Below are positions 1 to 7,036 of a stretch of DNA of 64,000 bases, piece by piece (position 1 is the stretch's first letter; every line of letters starts with the position of its first letter). Where the stretch lies: the NCBI GenBank assembly GCA_963710615.1, contig CAVQBF010000008.1, positions 744,001-808,000 on the forward strand, read 5' to 3'. The notes beneath the pieces are model-generated. The model made no database searches. It worked only from the letters and a program-made list of their open reading frames with translations, and was not told the origin of the DNA. Origin of the DNA: GCA-2746605 sp963710615 (GTDB taxonomy: Bacteria; Bacteroidota; Ignavibacteria; Ignavibacteriales; Melioribacteraceae). Position numbers and translations under genes: made by a program.

Positions 1-211
1 CGAATGCAGTCTGAATATTATACGTTATTATGCTGAATTCATTTGGACTCAATTTTTTATTGTTTGAGTCATTTGTTATAGCATTAAATACAGGCGATGG
101 GGAGCAAGATACCACAAAAAAGAAGCTCAACAGCAATAACACTATTTTACCTGTTAAAATAATTGGCCCAATAACCGAATATTTGAATTTCAAACTATTA
201 GATGCTTGCAT
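1..211 (-). CDS. Exported lipoprotein, N-terminal part; possible endonuclease/exonuclease/phosphatase family
   Basis: An open minus-strand frame runs off the left edge. From the ATG at 211 it gives about 70 residues: a short charged N-terminus, a long hydrophobic stretch (ILTGKIVLLLLSFFFVVSC) ending in a lipobox cysteine, a polar linker, then NEFSIITYNIQTAF. The last segment resembles the first strand of endonuclease/exonuclease/phosphatase (EEP) domains, which begin with a similar xxTYNI motif, but too little is visible to be certain. The start overlaps the end of the upstream dehydrogenase gene by 14 bases, which suggests translational coupling as the last visible gene of the START-SDR operon. 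A TTG at 193 is an alternative start. Confidence 0.6.
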   Translation of the reverse strand, partial: MQASNSLKFKYSVIGPIILTGKIVLLLLSFFFVVSCSPSPVFNAITNDSNNKKLSPNEFSIITYNIQTAF

Positions 212-1127
212 TTACTAATTCTAGTTCAAAAGAACTAAATCTAACATTTGTTAATTCCTCAGAAACATCCCATAATTCTTTAGCAATATTATCATCTTGA
301 GCTAAATTGTTAGGCTTAACTTTAACAGGATATCCTCTCCATTCCAGCCAGCCATCAGGTCCAAAGTAATCCCCACTTTTTGCTTCATCATCAATTGCAG
401 CTCTTAAAGTTGGTAACGCTCCTTGTGCTTGGGGCATTGCAAAAAACTTATTCAAGAACAAGAAAAATCCAGAATGACGTTGCAACTCAGTGTCCGTATA
501 ACCCGGATGAGCAGCAGTGACTTTAATTTTATTTTTATCTAATCTTTTTGAGAGTTCTCTTGTGAAATAAAGATTTGCAATTTTGCTGTCGCCGTAAGCT
601 TTCCAAGCATTATATTTTCTTTTCTTCCAAGTAAGATCATCAAAATTGATATTACCAAATTTATGAGCACCGCTGCTGACATTTACAATTCTTGAGTTTG
701 GTGTCTTTTCAATGATATCTAATAATTTTAGCGTGAGCGCAAAATGACCTAAGTGGTTAGTTCCCATTTGAAGTTCAAAACCATCTTTTGTTTTTGAGTA
801 AGGGGGAATCATTACACCTGCATTGTTTATAAGGATATCAAGATTTTTGTGTTTTTCCTTAAATTCACTAACAAAACTTTCAACAGAAGATAAATCTGTT
901 AAGTCTAGTTTCATAATTTCAACATCTGCATTGGGGTGATCAGTAAGAATTTTAGATTTTGCTTTAACGCCTTTTTCTAAATTTCTTACTGCAATGATTA
1001 CCTTAGCATTTTTATTCGCTAAAGCTTTTGCAGCCTCATAGCCAATGCCGCTGCTTGCTCCTGTAACAATTACTATTCTTCCTTTCTGATCAGGAATGTT
1101 TTCAGTTGTCCAATTATTATTATTCAT
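198..1127 (-). CDS. Short-chain dehydrogenase/reductase, retinol-dehydrogenase-like
   Basis: The 309-residue protein has a complete Rossmann-fold SDR layout: cofactor motif TGASSGIG at residues 22-29, NNAG at 101-104, catalytic serine in NVSSGAH near 151, and Tyr178/Lys182 in YGDSK. The length and the HPGYTDTELQ segment fit the RDH/WW-oxidoreductase-like branch, NAD(P)-dependent reductases of carbonyl compounds or alcohols; the substrate cannot be told. A GAGGAAA ribosome site precedes the ATG. It follows the START-domain gene by 30 bases and overlaps the next lipoprotein gene, so it is the middle gene of a minus-strand operon probably controlled by the TetR box at 1850. Confidence 0.9.
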   Translation of the reverse strand: MNNNNWTTENIPDQKGRIVIVTGASSGIGYEAAKALANKNAKVIIAVRNLEKGVKAKSKILTDHPNADVEIMKLDLTDLSSVESFVSEFKEKHKNLDILINNAGVMIPPYSKTKDGFELQMGTNHLGHFALTLKLLDIIEKTPNSRIVNVSSGAHKFGNINFDDLTWKKRKYNAWKAYGDSKIANLYFTRELSKRLDKNKIKVTAAHPGYTDTELQRHSGFFLFLNKFFAMPQAQGALPTLRAAIDDEAKSGDYFGPDGWLEWRGYPVKVKPNNLAQDDNIAKELWDVSEELTNVRFSSFELELVNASI

Positions 1128-1157
1128 CTTTTCCTCTTTATTTTATTTTTTTCAATT

Positions 1158-1790
1158 TTATAAATTTTCTGCCAGTTCTTTAAATCTATTTAATGTTCCT
1201 GCCGGTCCATCCGGAAACCAAGCTCTCATCATCCATTTAGGTGCGGCTGTTTCTGGTATAAGTATTGCTTCAATGAATATCTCTACTTCTAAACTATTAA
1301 TTTTAGTAAATGTAAATGTGATAGTGTTTAACTCAGACCGAGTTACATCCTTCATCTCAATCAGATTTGGTTCTGAAATACTTGTAAATACAATTCTAAA
1401 ATTAGAGCTATCAGTTTTCATTGTAATTCTGGAAACACAATCGGAGTCGGCAATTGGCCAAGGTGGACTATAATAGTAATAGATTATCCACTCATTTTTC
1501 GAGACATCTTCTATTTTATCACTTACTTCCGTATACTCATAAAATTTTTTGTGCATATCGGGGTTATTAAATACTGCAGCACAGTTTTCTAATGAAGCAG
1601 ATGTTTTTGTTGTTGCAGTATATTCAATAAATTTCTCTTCTTCGCCACTAACCATTAAGGAATCATAAATCCTATAAACTACTTTTACATTTCCGTCATC
1701 AGAAAATTCTGTAGTCCAAATTTCATCCTGGGCAGAAATAGATAAATGAATTAAAACCAAAAAAATTAAAACACTCCAAAACAGTTTCAT
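1158..1790 (-). CDS. Exported START-domain (lipid-binding fold) protein
   Basis: The 210-residue protein begins with a clear signal peptide (MKLFWSVLIFLVLIHLSISA, cleavage near AQDE). The rest resembles bacterial START-domain proteins. Marks are the aromatic-rich YYYYSPPWPIADSDCV segment in the middle, where the family has PWPxxxRD, and the C-terminal WFPDGPAGTLNRFKELAE helix. START domains bind lipids or other hydrophobic ligands in a helix-grip pocket. Export suggests action in the periplasm or outer membrane. It is first in an operon with the following SDR. Its 5' region carries a TetR-type palindrome, so lipid or xenobiotic response is an inference. Confidence 0.8.
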   Translation of the reverse strand: MKLFWSVLIFLVLIHLSISAQDEIWTTEFSDDGNVKVVYRIYDSLMVSGEEEKFIEYTATTKTSASLENCAAVFNNPDMHKKFYEYTEVSDKIEDVSKNEWIIYYYYSPPWPIADSDCVSRITMKTDSSNFRIVFTSISEPNLIEMKDVTRSELNTITFTFTKINSLEVEIFIEAILIPETAAPKWMMRAWFPDGPAGTLNRFKELAENL

Positions 1791-1824
1791 CTTTACATCA
1801 CGCCTATTATTTTAATTTTTAGGA

Positions 1825-1872
1825 GGTTGTCAAATTATATTTCTTAACTAAATGAATATTCATCTGACAACC
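1825..1872. repeat. Perfect 8-bp inverted repeat around the START-gene operator
   Basis: GGTTGTCA at 1825-1832 is repeated in inverted form as TGACAACC at 1865-1872, enclosing 32 bases. The right arm abuts the palindrome at 1850-1865. It could be an RNA stem terminating the upstream dehydrogenase transcript or a second protein-binding symmetry. There is no strong T-run, so an intrinsic terminator is not certain. Confidence 0.45.
1850..1865. promoter_or_regulatory. TetR-type operator upstream of the START gene
   Basis: AAATGAATATTCATCT contains a perfect 12-bp palindrome at 1852-1863. The 6-4-6 layout AAATGA-N4-TCATxT is shared with boxes at 2771 and 3390, both next to the nearby TetR gene or its neighbour. 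It overlaps the -35 region of a TATAAT at 1834-1839 read on the minus strand. Assignment to this TetR protein is inferred from recurrence and position. Confidence 0.65.
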
Positions 1873-1886
1873 CTTATAATAAGACT

Positions 1887-2714
1887 CTAATTTAAATTTC
1901 CATGAGCTTCAACAGAAACATGATTCCAATCATCCCACTCTTTTAATCTCTTAGAATACACATCCTTAATTATCTGATTGGGTACCGAACCTAAAAATAA
2001 TCTGAGAGGTGGATTTTCGGCATCAACAATTTTTAATATTGCTTTATCAGTTGCATTCGGATCACCAATTGGCATTGTTTGAAATAACTTCATCAATTCA
2101 TCTTTAACAGGTTGATACTCACCCATTGCTTTACTGTGCATTGAAGAATCCCCTGCCCAGTCGGTTGCGTACCCTCCCGGTTCAACGATTGTTACTTTGA
2201 TTCCTTGTGATGCTACTTCATGCGCTAAGGATTCACTCACTGCTTCCAGCGCCCATTTAGATGCATTATAAACACCCAAGCTTGGAAATGCAGCGACTCC
2301 GCCTATACTTGAATTTTGAATAATATGACCGTAACCTTGCTCTCTCATAATTGGCAATACAGCTTGTGTTAGCCATAAAGCACCAAAGAAATTAGTCTCA
2401 AATTGTGCTCTTACTTCTTCTTCACTGTTTTCCTCTATTGCACCAAATAAACCATAACCAGCATTGTTTATTAGTATATCTATTCTTCCAAAATGATCTT
2501 TAACTTTTTTAACTGTATTTAAGCTGTCATTTCGATTATTTACATCCAGGCTAATTGGTAAAATATTTTCACCATATTTTTCAACTAAATCATTTAACGA
2601 TTTAGTATTTCTTGCAGTAGCTGCTACTTTATCCCCTCTTTGAAGAGCTGCTTCTGCCCAAATCTTTCCAAATCCCCTTGATGTTCCAGTAATTAACCAA
2701 ACTTTGTTTGTCAT
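1887..2714 (-). CDS. Classical short-chain dehydrogenase/reductase
   Basis: The 275-residue SDR has the cofactor motif TGTSRGFG at residues 9-16, NNAG at 83-86, a serine in NSSIGG near 136 and Tyr149/Lys153 in YNASK. The form matches the large group of SDR-family oxidoreductases with the VWLITGTSRGFG start. The EPGGYATDW segment after the active site is typical of that group. The substrate is unknown. It is transcribed away from the TetR gene lying just upstream on the same strand, and its promoter region holds one of the three shared palindromes, so it is the most likely direct target of that regulator. Confidence 0.9.
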   Translation of the reverse strand: MTNKVWLITGTSRGFGKIWAEAALQRGDKVAATARNTKSLNDLVEKYGENILPISLDVNNRNDSLNTVKKVKDHFGRIDILINNAGYGLFGAIEENSEEEVRAQFETNFFGALWLTQAVLPIMREQGYGHIIQNSSIGGVAAFPSLGVYNASKWALEAVSESLAHEVASQGIKVTIVEPGGYATDWAGDSSMHSKAMGEYQPVKDELMKLFQTMPIGDPNATDKAILKIVDAENPPLRLFLGSVPNQIIKDVYSKRLKEWDDWNHVSVEAHGNLN

Positions 2715-2770
2715 AATGTTTCCCTTTCTATTTAGTTTTTATTATTTATTAAAATATTATTCGCAATTAT

Positions 2771-2786
2771 AAATGAATATTCGTTT
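2771..2786. promoter_or_regulatory. TetR-type operator upstream of the SDR gene
   Basis: AAATGAATATTCGTTT is a near-perfect 16-bp palindrome with one mismatched pair, in the same 6-4-6 arrangement as the boxes at 1850 and 3390. On the minus strand it is followed immediately by TATAAT, the same operator-to-minus-10 geometry as in the TetR gene's own promoter. Binding would block RNA polymerase at the SDR promoter. Confidence 0.7.
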
Positions 2787-2806
2787 AATTATTCAACAAA
2801 AATTTT

Positions 2807-3379
2807 TTAGAGCCTTATTGCATCCCAAGCTAGCTTAAAAGATGTATCTATTGTATTATTATCTAGCTTCAGGGATTCACAAATCCGTGGATTTGCCAAT
2901 GTTATTATTGGATAGAACATAAAAGCCGACAAAATGTCATAATTTATATCTTTAATAATTTTTTGTTCAATTCCTTTTCTAACAATTTTATAAATTGGTT
3001 CAAAGACTCTTTCCACTTCTTCTTTCTTTACAATCTCAGCATAGGGAGAATGTGAAAATTGCTCCGTAAATCTAAAGTATTCTTTGTTTTTTGAGATATA
3101 ATCAAATAAGTTCACCCAAACCTCTTTAAGAATATCACGTATTGGTTTATTCTCATCAATATTTTTTATTGCTGCTTTGCCAAGCTTTTCCTTAATACCG
3201 ACATAAGTAGAGACAAGAAGATCTTCCTTATTTTTATAGTAAATGTAAATCGTTGCTGGAGATACACCCGCTTTTTTTGCTATTTTGGATACTGAACTGG
3301 ATACGAATCCAATTTCATTTACTAATTCAACAGTGGCATCTATTATTGCTTCCTGTTTATGAATATCTTTAATTCTCAT
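2807..3379 (-). CDS. TetR/AcrR-family transcriptional repressor
   Basis: The N-terminal 60 residues form a TetR helix-turn-helix: VNEIGFVSSSVSKIAKKAG followed by VSPATIYIYYKNKEDLL, the usual recognition helix plus (Y)YxxKExL signature. The C-terminal ligand-binding half is divergent, as in the family. The natural start is MRIKDIHKQ at 3379; an in-frame ATG at 3403 would add eight residues but lies inside the operator and promoter. It is probably autoregulated and controls the adjacent SDR and the START-SDR operon through the shared AAATGA-N4-TCATTT box. The inducer is unknown. Confidence 0.88.
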   Translation of the reverse strand: MRIKDIHKQEAIIDATVELVNEIGFVSSSVSKIAKKAGVSPATIYIYYKNKEDLLVSTYVGIKEKLGKAAIKNIDENKPIRDILKEVWVNLFDYISKNKEYFRFTEQFSHSPYAEIVKKEEVERVFEPIYKIVRKGIEQKIIKDINYDILSAFMFYPIITLANPRICESLKLDNNTIDTSFKLAWDAIRL

Positions 3380-3384
3380 GCTTA

Positions 3385-3413
3385 ATAATAAATGATCGTT
3401 CATTTAATGTCAA
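3385..3413 (-). promoter_or_regulatory. sigma70-type promoter of the TetR gene with operator in the spacer
   Basis: On the minus strand TTGACA (3413-3408) is separated by exactly 17 bases from TATTAT (3390-3385). The spacer is almost filled by the box AAATGATCGTTCATTT (3390-3405), with perfect 6-bp arms around a 4-bp centre. The expected start point, about seven bases after the minus-10, falls on the ATG at 3379, so the mRNA may be leaderless. This is strong sequence support for autorepression. Confidence 0.75.
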
Positions 3414-3503
3414 GGGAAAAATTTAAATCATTTTCCAAAAACTTGAACCCGACCTTCTAGCTTATTATATTCAATAAACAATCATTCATTAAAAGAGAAA
3501 GCA

Positions 3504-3701
3504 ATGAAAAAAACATATACCTATCTTATCGCGTTATTAACATAATTAATGTTAATCAACTCAAGTTTTGCTCATAACGGAGATCACCACAAATCGTCTG
3601 AAGTTGAGTATGATTCTTTTATTCAATTATTGCTGGGTCAAGTTGCGTTTCTGAGAGGTGTAAAACTTATGCACCTACTGGACCCAAAAGGTATTGATTG
3701 A
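3504..3701 (+). pseudogene. Small exported protein interrupted by a stop in its signal peptide
   Basis: An ATG after a GAGAAAG ribosome site opens a 65-codon frame reading MKKTYTYLIALLT, then TAA at 3543-3545, then LMLINSSFAHNGDHHKSSEV and on to TGA at 3699. Apart from the stop it is a normal signal peptide with an FA-H cleavage region followed by a short His-rich mature peptide. Either one base change killed the gene, or it is a sequence error, or translation restarts at the internal ATG at 3549, which would give a poor signal peptide. The family is not recognised. Confidence 0.55.
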
Positions 3702-3849
3702 AAAGGAATAAAAAATGGATGACCAAACAAAATAATTTACGTTCTGATACTTACAATCATATTTTATTTTTAGTAAATTATTAATCAGTTTTATTACCAA
3801 ACTCGTACTAAATAATCTTCACAATAAACAATATGATTGGATAATATAA

Positions 3850-4200
3850 ATGGACAAAAATAGAGTTTACGCAATGAGCTTTGCCGGTGTCTATCCGCAC
3901 TATATAACCAAAGCCGAGAAAAAAGGACACACAAAATTAGAAGTCGATAAAATTATCCGCTGGCTTACAGGTTATAGTCAGAAGGAGTTGAATAATCAGA
4001 TAAAAAATAAAACTGACTTCGAAACCTTCTTCGCTGAAGCTCCACAGCTCAATCCGAATCGGAAATTAATTAAAGGTGTTATTTGTGGTATCCGGGTAGA
4101 AGAGATCAAAGAGCCGACTATGCAGGAAATTCGCTATTTGGATAAATTGATTGATGAATTAGCCAGAGGCAAAAAAATGGAAAATATTTTGCGGAAATGA
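3850..4200 (+). CDS. DUF2200 family protein
   Basis: The 116-residue cytoplasmic protein has the conserved DUF2200 start RVYAMSFAGVYPHYITKAEKKG, followed by KIIRWLTGYSQKEL and a C-terminal helix ending in ELARGKKMENILRK. Family length and motifs match. The biochemical role of DUF2200 is unknown; no catalytic residues are evident. It stands alone between a broken exported-peptide gene and small minus-strand genes, so context gives no functional hint. Confidence 0.85.
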   Translation: MDKNRVYAMSFAGVYPHYITKAEKKGHTKLEVDKIIRWLTGYSQKELNNQIKNKTDFETFFAEAPQLNPNRKLIKGVICGIRVEEIKEPTMQEIRYLDKLIDELARGKKMENILRK

Positions 4201-4270
4201 TTTTTACTAAACTTAAAACTCCCAATAGGGCACTTTAAAGTTCAGTTATAAAAAAGTTTGCAGCTTGCTT

Positions 4271-4417
4271 TTAGGTATCAAGCTTTTTTCTTAGAGCAAT
4301 TAAATCGTCCTGCATTGCATCAAGCCTCTTTCTTGTTTCAGCTTTTGTTATTATTACCTGAAAGAAAATCATTACGCACAAAGTAATTAAAACAATAAAA
4401 GCTATTTCTTGCCCCAT
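4271..4417 (-). CDS. Small single-span membrane protein (48 aa)
   Basis: After a GGAGA ribosome site the ATG at 4417 opens a 48-residue frame. Residues 4-22 (EIAFIVLITLCVMIFFQVI) form one transmembrane helix. An amphipathic charged tail follows, KAETRKRLDAMQDDLIALRK, with heptad-like spacing that suggests a short coiled coil. The good ribosome site and the sensible membrane/coil split argue for a real gene. No family is recognised. It may be the last gene downstream of the frameshifted MarR gene. Confidence 0.55.
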   Translation of the reverse strand: MGQEIAFIVLITLCVMIFFQVIITKAETRKRLDAMQDDLIALRKKLDT

Positions 4418-4507
4418 GATATTCTCCTATTAGTTTTTTATCGTTATAATTCTAGATTTCTATTTATTTGTTTCAAAACTTTTTTACTCAATCGTAAATC
4501 TTTATGC

Positions 4508-4880
4508 TCAATTCCAATCAAGGTATCTATCAAGTGTTTTTTCTGCAATTTTTATGGTATCCTTTTTCAGTAATTTCGATTTAACGGTCAAATAGATTTT
4601 CTTATTTCGTTTGTCCTTGTTCATCCTTTTTTCTGCTAATTAGGTCATTTTTTTCCATATTGTTCAGCAATCGAGTCATACTTGTTTTATCTTTTGAAAA
4701 AGCATCTGCCAAATTTTGTTGAGAAATGCCATCTTCATTCCATAGATAAGTAAGCACCGACCATTGCTGAGGTGTAACGTCAATATTTTCTCTTTCGAAA
4801 TCTGTTTTTAATTTATTTTCTATAAGTCTGCCAGCTTTAACAATAATAAAGCCTAATGAATCATTAAAGTTATATTTCAT
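4508..4880 (-). pseudogene. MarR-family regulator, broken by a one-base frameshift
   Basis: From the ATG at 4880, preceded by AAGGAAA, the protein starts MKYNFNDSLGFIIVKAG and contains a MarR winged helix (TPQQWSVLTYLW, ISQQNLADAFSKDKTSMTRLL). At about 4607 a doubled G shifts the frame and stops it at 4602. Removing one G restores DEQDKRNKKIYLT, the normal MarR wing and strand, and the frame continues to a TGA at 4508, giving about 124 residues. The break is therefore a single-base insertion in an otherwise normal gene, either real or a sequence error. A perfect palindromic operator lies just upstream. Confidence 0.75.
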
Positions 4881-4890
4881 AATTTCCTTT

Positions 4891-4906
4891 GGTTGCATAT
4901 GCAACC
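4891..4906. promoter_or_regulatory. MarR operator, perfect 16-bp palindrome
   Basis: GGTTGCATATGCAACC is a perfect palindrome located 11 bases upstream of the MarR start. Size and position are typical of MarR autoregulatory sites. The GTTGC/GCAAC arms recur in the operator-like repeat at 44246 before another MarR-containing operon. A TATAAT lies further upstream on the minus strand. Confidence 0.7.
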
Positions 4907-4965
4907 TAAAAATGATAAAAGTTAAAATTATAATATACTGATATTTTTCAATTAGGTCTCATCCA

Positions 4966-5949
4966 TCAAGCTAAGTGATAAAAGTCTAACCATCTAGAAA
5001 GTATAATGTTAGTCAATTTATAAGTTTTGTCAACCTTGATAATTAATCCCTTTTCCTGGAGGGCAGTAATAGCTGTTTTTACCGAACTTGGAGCATTAAG
5101 GCCATACTTATTGATAAAGCTTACAGATGTAAGTTGAATTGAATTTTTATCAATTGCAATTGCTTTAAGTAATTTCCATTGATAATCTGATAACAGCTTT
5201 TTCATCTGTAAAAAAAGTGGTTCATATTCACTTAATAGATTTGAAAGGACAAACTTGAGATCATTTTTAGTGATTTTTAGCTTATTTAGTGACCATATTT
5301 TTGAACACACTAATTTAAGAGTGTAAAGATCAAATTCTGACCAATCAATAATTTTGGTTACAACTTTTTTATTTATTTTAATTCTTCCCTTACTAAAGGA
5401 TTTCGAAATATATTTCTGTAATTCACCTTCGGAATTTAAATTCAAATTTATTTCTGGAATATTATTACCAATATTTAGCTTTTCTGGTCCAACCAAAATT
5501 AAATTTATTTTTTCACTATTAATCTTTTTCTCTGCTATTAAAGAATCTAAATAATTAACCAGTTCTTCTTCAGCAAATTGAATATTATTAAATGCAATTA
5601 CACATTTCCCTCTGTGATGTATTAATATTTCCACTAGTTTAAATTTGAGGTCATTTAACGGATAATTAGAATAAGTATCTTTGGTTAATTTTTCAGCAAT
5701 ACTTATTAAAAAGGATTTAAGATTAACATTTTTTCTTAAGTTAAAATATAAAGTTGTTATTTTTTCCTTTTCAAGTTGGTAAAAAACATTCTCAACCAAA
5801 TCAGCTTTTTCAATTTCGCGATTGGCAAGTATAATAACATTTTCTCCGGATGATAAAATTGAAATAATTGATTTAGTTTCATTTTGCATAATAAAATGCT
5901 TTTGAGGAATAAATTCACTTCTTATAAGGAAAGGATTTTGAGTTTTCAT
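4966..5949 (-). CDS. STAND/AAA-type ATPase-like protein with lost nucleotide-binding motifs
   Basis: The 327-residue architecture matches the prokaryotic ATPases that begin NPFLxG, then a P-loop, and end in a winged helix. Here it reads NPFLIRSEFIPQKHFI, then GENVIILANREIEKADLV where the family has a GKT Walker A, and VIAFNNIQFAEE where Walker B acidic residues are expected. The last ~75 residues keep the typical wHTH (SDYQWKLLKAIAI, LNAPSSVKTAITALQEKGLI). The fold appears retained while ATP binding is probably lost, so it may act as a scaffold or DNA-binding protein. It is upstream of the MarR gene on the same strand. The partner is unknown. Confidence 0.65.
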   Translation of the reverse strand: MKTQNPFLIRSEFIPQKHFIMQNETKSIISILSSGENVIILANREIEKADLVENVFYQLEKEKITTLYFNLRKNVNLKSFLISIAEKLTKDTYSNYPLNDLKFKLVEILIHHRGKCVIAFNNIQFAEEELVNYLDSLIAEKKINSEKINLILVGPEKLNIGNNIPEINLNLNSEGELQKYISKSFSKGRIKINKKVVTKIIDWSEFDLYTLKLVCSKIWSLNKLKITKNDLKFVLSNLLSEYEPLFLQMKKLLSDYQWKLLKAIAIDKNSIQLTSVSFINKYGLNAPSSVKTAITALQEKGLIIKVDKTYKLTNIILSRWLDFYHLA

Positions 5950-6038
5950 TATGTTTTCCGTTATTTGCGAAATATAACATAATCATAACTAATTATAATT
6001 TCAATAATTTTGTCGCATTATTTTAATCTATTACTATA

Positions 6039-6158
6039 GAACCAATTATTCTAAAAATTCTCTCAAAAGAACAATGGATTTCCGCAAACTCCGAAATATA
6101 TTTAGGTTTTGATGAAAAATTAAATAAATATTCTGGAGAGTCAGAAAATTATGTGTGA
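6039..6158 (+). pseudogene. Possible remnant of a DUF952-like gene
   Basis: A 39-codon open stretch without a start codon reads EPIILKILSKEQWISANSE, then IYLGFDEKLNKYSGESENYV. The KILSKEQW-A---YLG pattern recalls the N-terminus of DUF952 proteins (xYKIxxxxxWxxA---GxYxGS), but the following conserved GFIH part is missing. It may be a fossil or chance. The rest of 5950-6206 shows nothing further. Confidence 0.25.
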
Positions 6159-6206
6159 TATTAATAGCTGTGGAATATAAAACTTGATTAAGATAAATAA
6201 GTGTGC

Positions 6207-6836
6207 TTATCCATCATAAGGTTCAATTTGAATATCTTGATCCTTATAAAAAATTCTTTTTTCTTTCTTGAACTTCTTTCTTATTTCAAATGGAAAATCA
6301 ACTTCTTCGGTAGATTCTACTTTTGTTAGGGCGTTTGATCCCCTTTTAATTTTCTTTACTACTTCATGGTTAAATCTGAAAGTAATGTCCTTGGTAAGAA
6401 TTGCTTCTCTGATTATGTAATACTTACTTTCAGTATCAGCAATAATTTCCCTTATTTTCTGATTATCATAAAGTACTTTATCAACAGCAATTTGTTCTGT
6501 GTATTCTCTTTTTGCTTTCAAAATTTTTACTTCAACCGGAACTACCTCCAGTCGGTCAAATTCAAGATTCAATAAAGTGAGCAGCTCATCGGCTGTAAAA
6601 TACATTCTCCCAATAATATCACCCTCATCACTTTCTTTATGACTTATTGCCGTAACATCTTGGACTATATATTTTGTACCGTCATCAGCAATTCTGTAAA
6701 CTTCTCCTGGACGACCATTTGTTCTCGGTGTATCAAAAGGTCTAAAATTCTTCAATACGGCATTTGGCGGCAAGCTCTGGGCAAGCATACTGATTGAAAA
6801 AAATAAAACAATTAATGTCTGAAATAACATTCTCAT
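6207..6836 (-). CDS. Exported protein of unknown function
   Basis: The 209-residue protein has a signal peptide (MRMLFQTLIVLFFSISMLA-QSLP). The mature part is rich in charged residues and predicted strands, with a repeated EVKILKAKREYTEQI-type segment and a very basic C-terminus (EIRKKFKKEKRIFYKD). No cysteine pair, lipobox or catalytic motif stands out and I do not recognise the family. It is monocistronic on the minus strand with 200 bases of empty sequence before the next gene. Confidence 0.6.
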   Translation of the reverse strand: MRMLFQTLIVLFFSISMLAQSLPPNAVLKNFRPFDTPRTNGRPGEVYRIADDGTKYIVQDVTAISHKESDEGDIIGRMYFTADELLTLLNLEFDRLEVVPVEVKILKAKREYTEQIAVDKVLYDNQKIREIIADTESKYYIIREAILTKDITFRFNHEVVKKIKRGSNALTKVESTEEVDFPFEIRKKFKKEKRIFYKDQDIQIEPYDG

Positions 6837-7036
6837 CTGGTAATTTTATGTTTAACAAGAATATCATCGAATTTTTTTGTATTGTTTTAAATATTAAATA
6901 ACTCCAAATGAGTTCAATAAATCAAAGTGCAAAACATATGATTATTTTAAAAAAATGATAAAATCACTTTTCGTAAAGCAAATATTAATTTGCCTCTTTT
7001 TTACTCAAAACACACGGGTTTAGCAAAAAGCTATAA

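Noticed and set aside
30..218. Plus-strand open frame of 62 codons
   Set aside because: It is antisense to the lipoprotein start on the minus strand, has no ribosome site and resembles no protein.
1096..1473. Plus-strand open frame of 125 codons
   Set aside because: It lies wholly opposite the START and SDR genes, which have clear family motifs.
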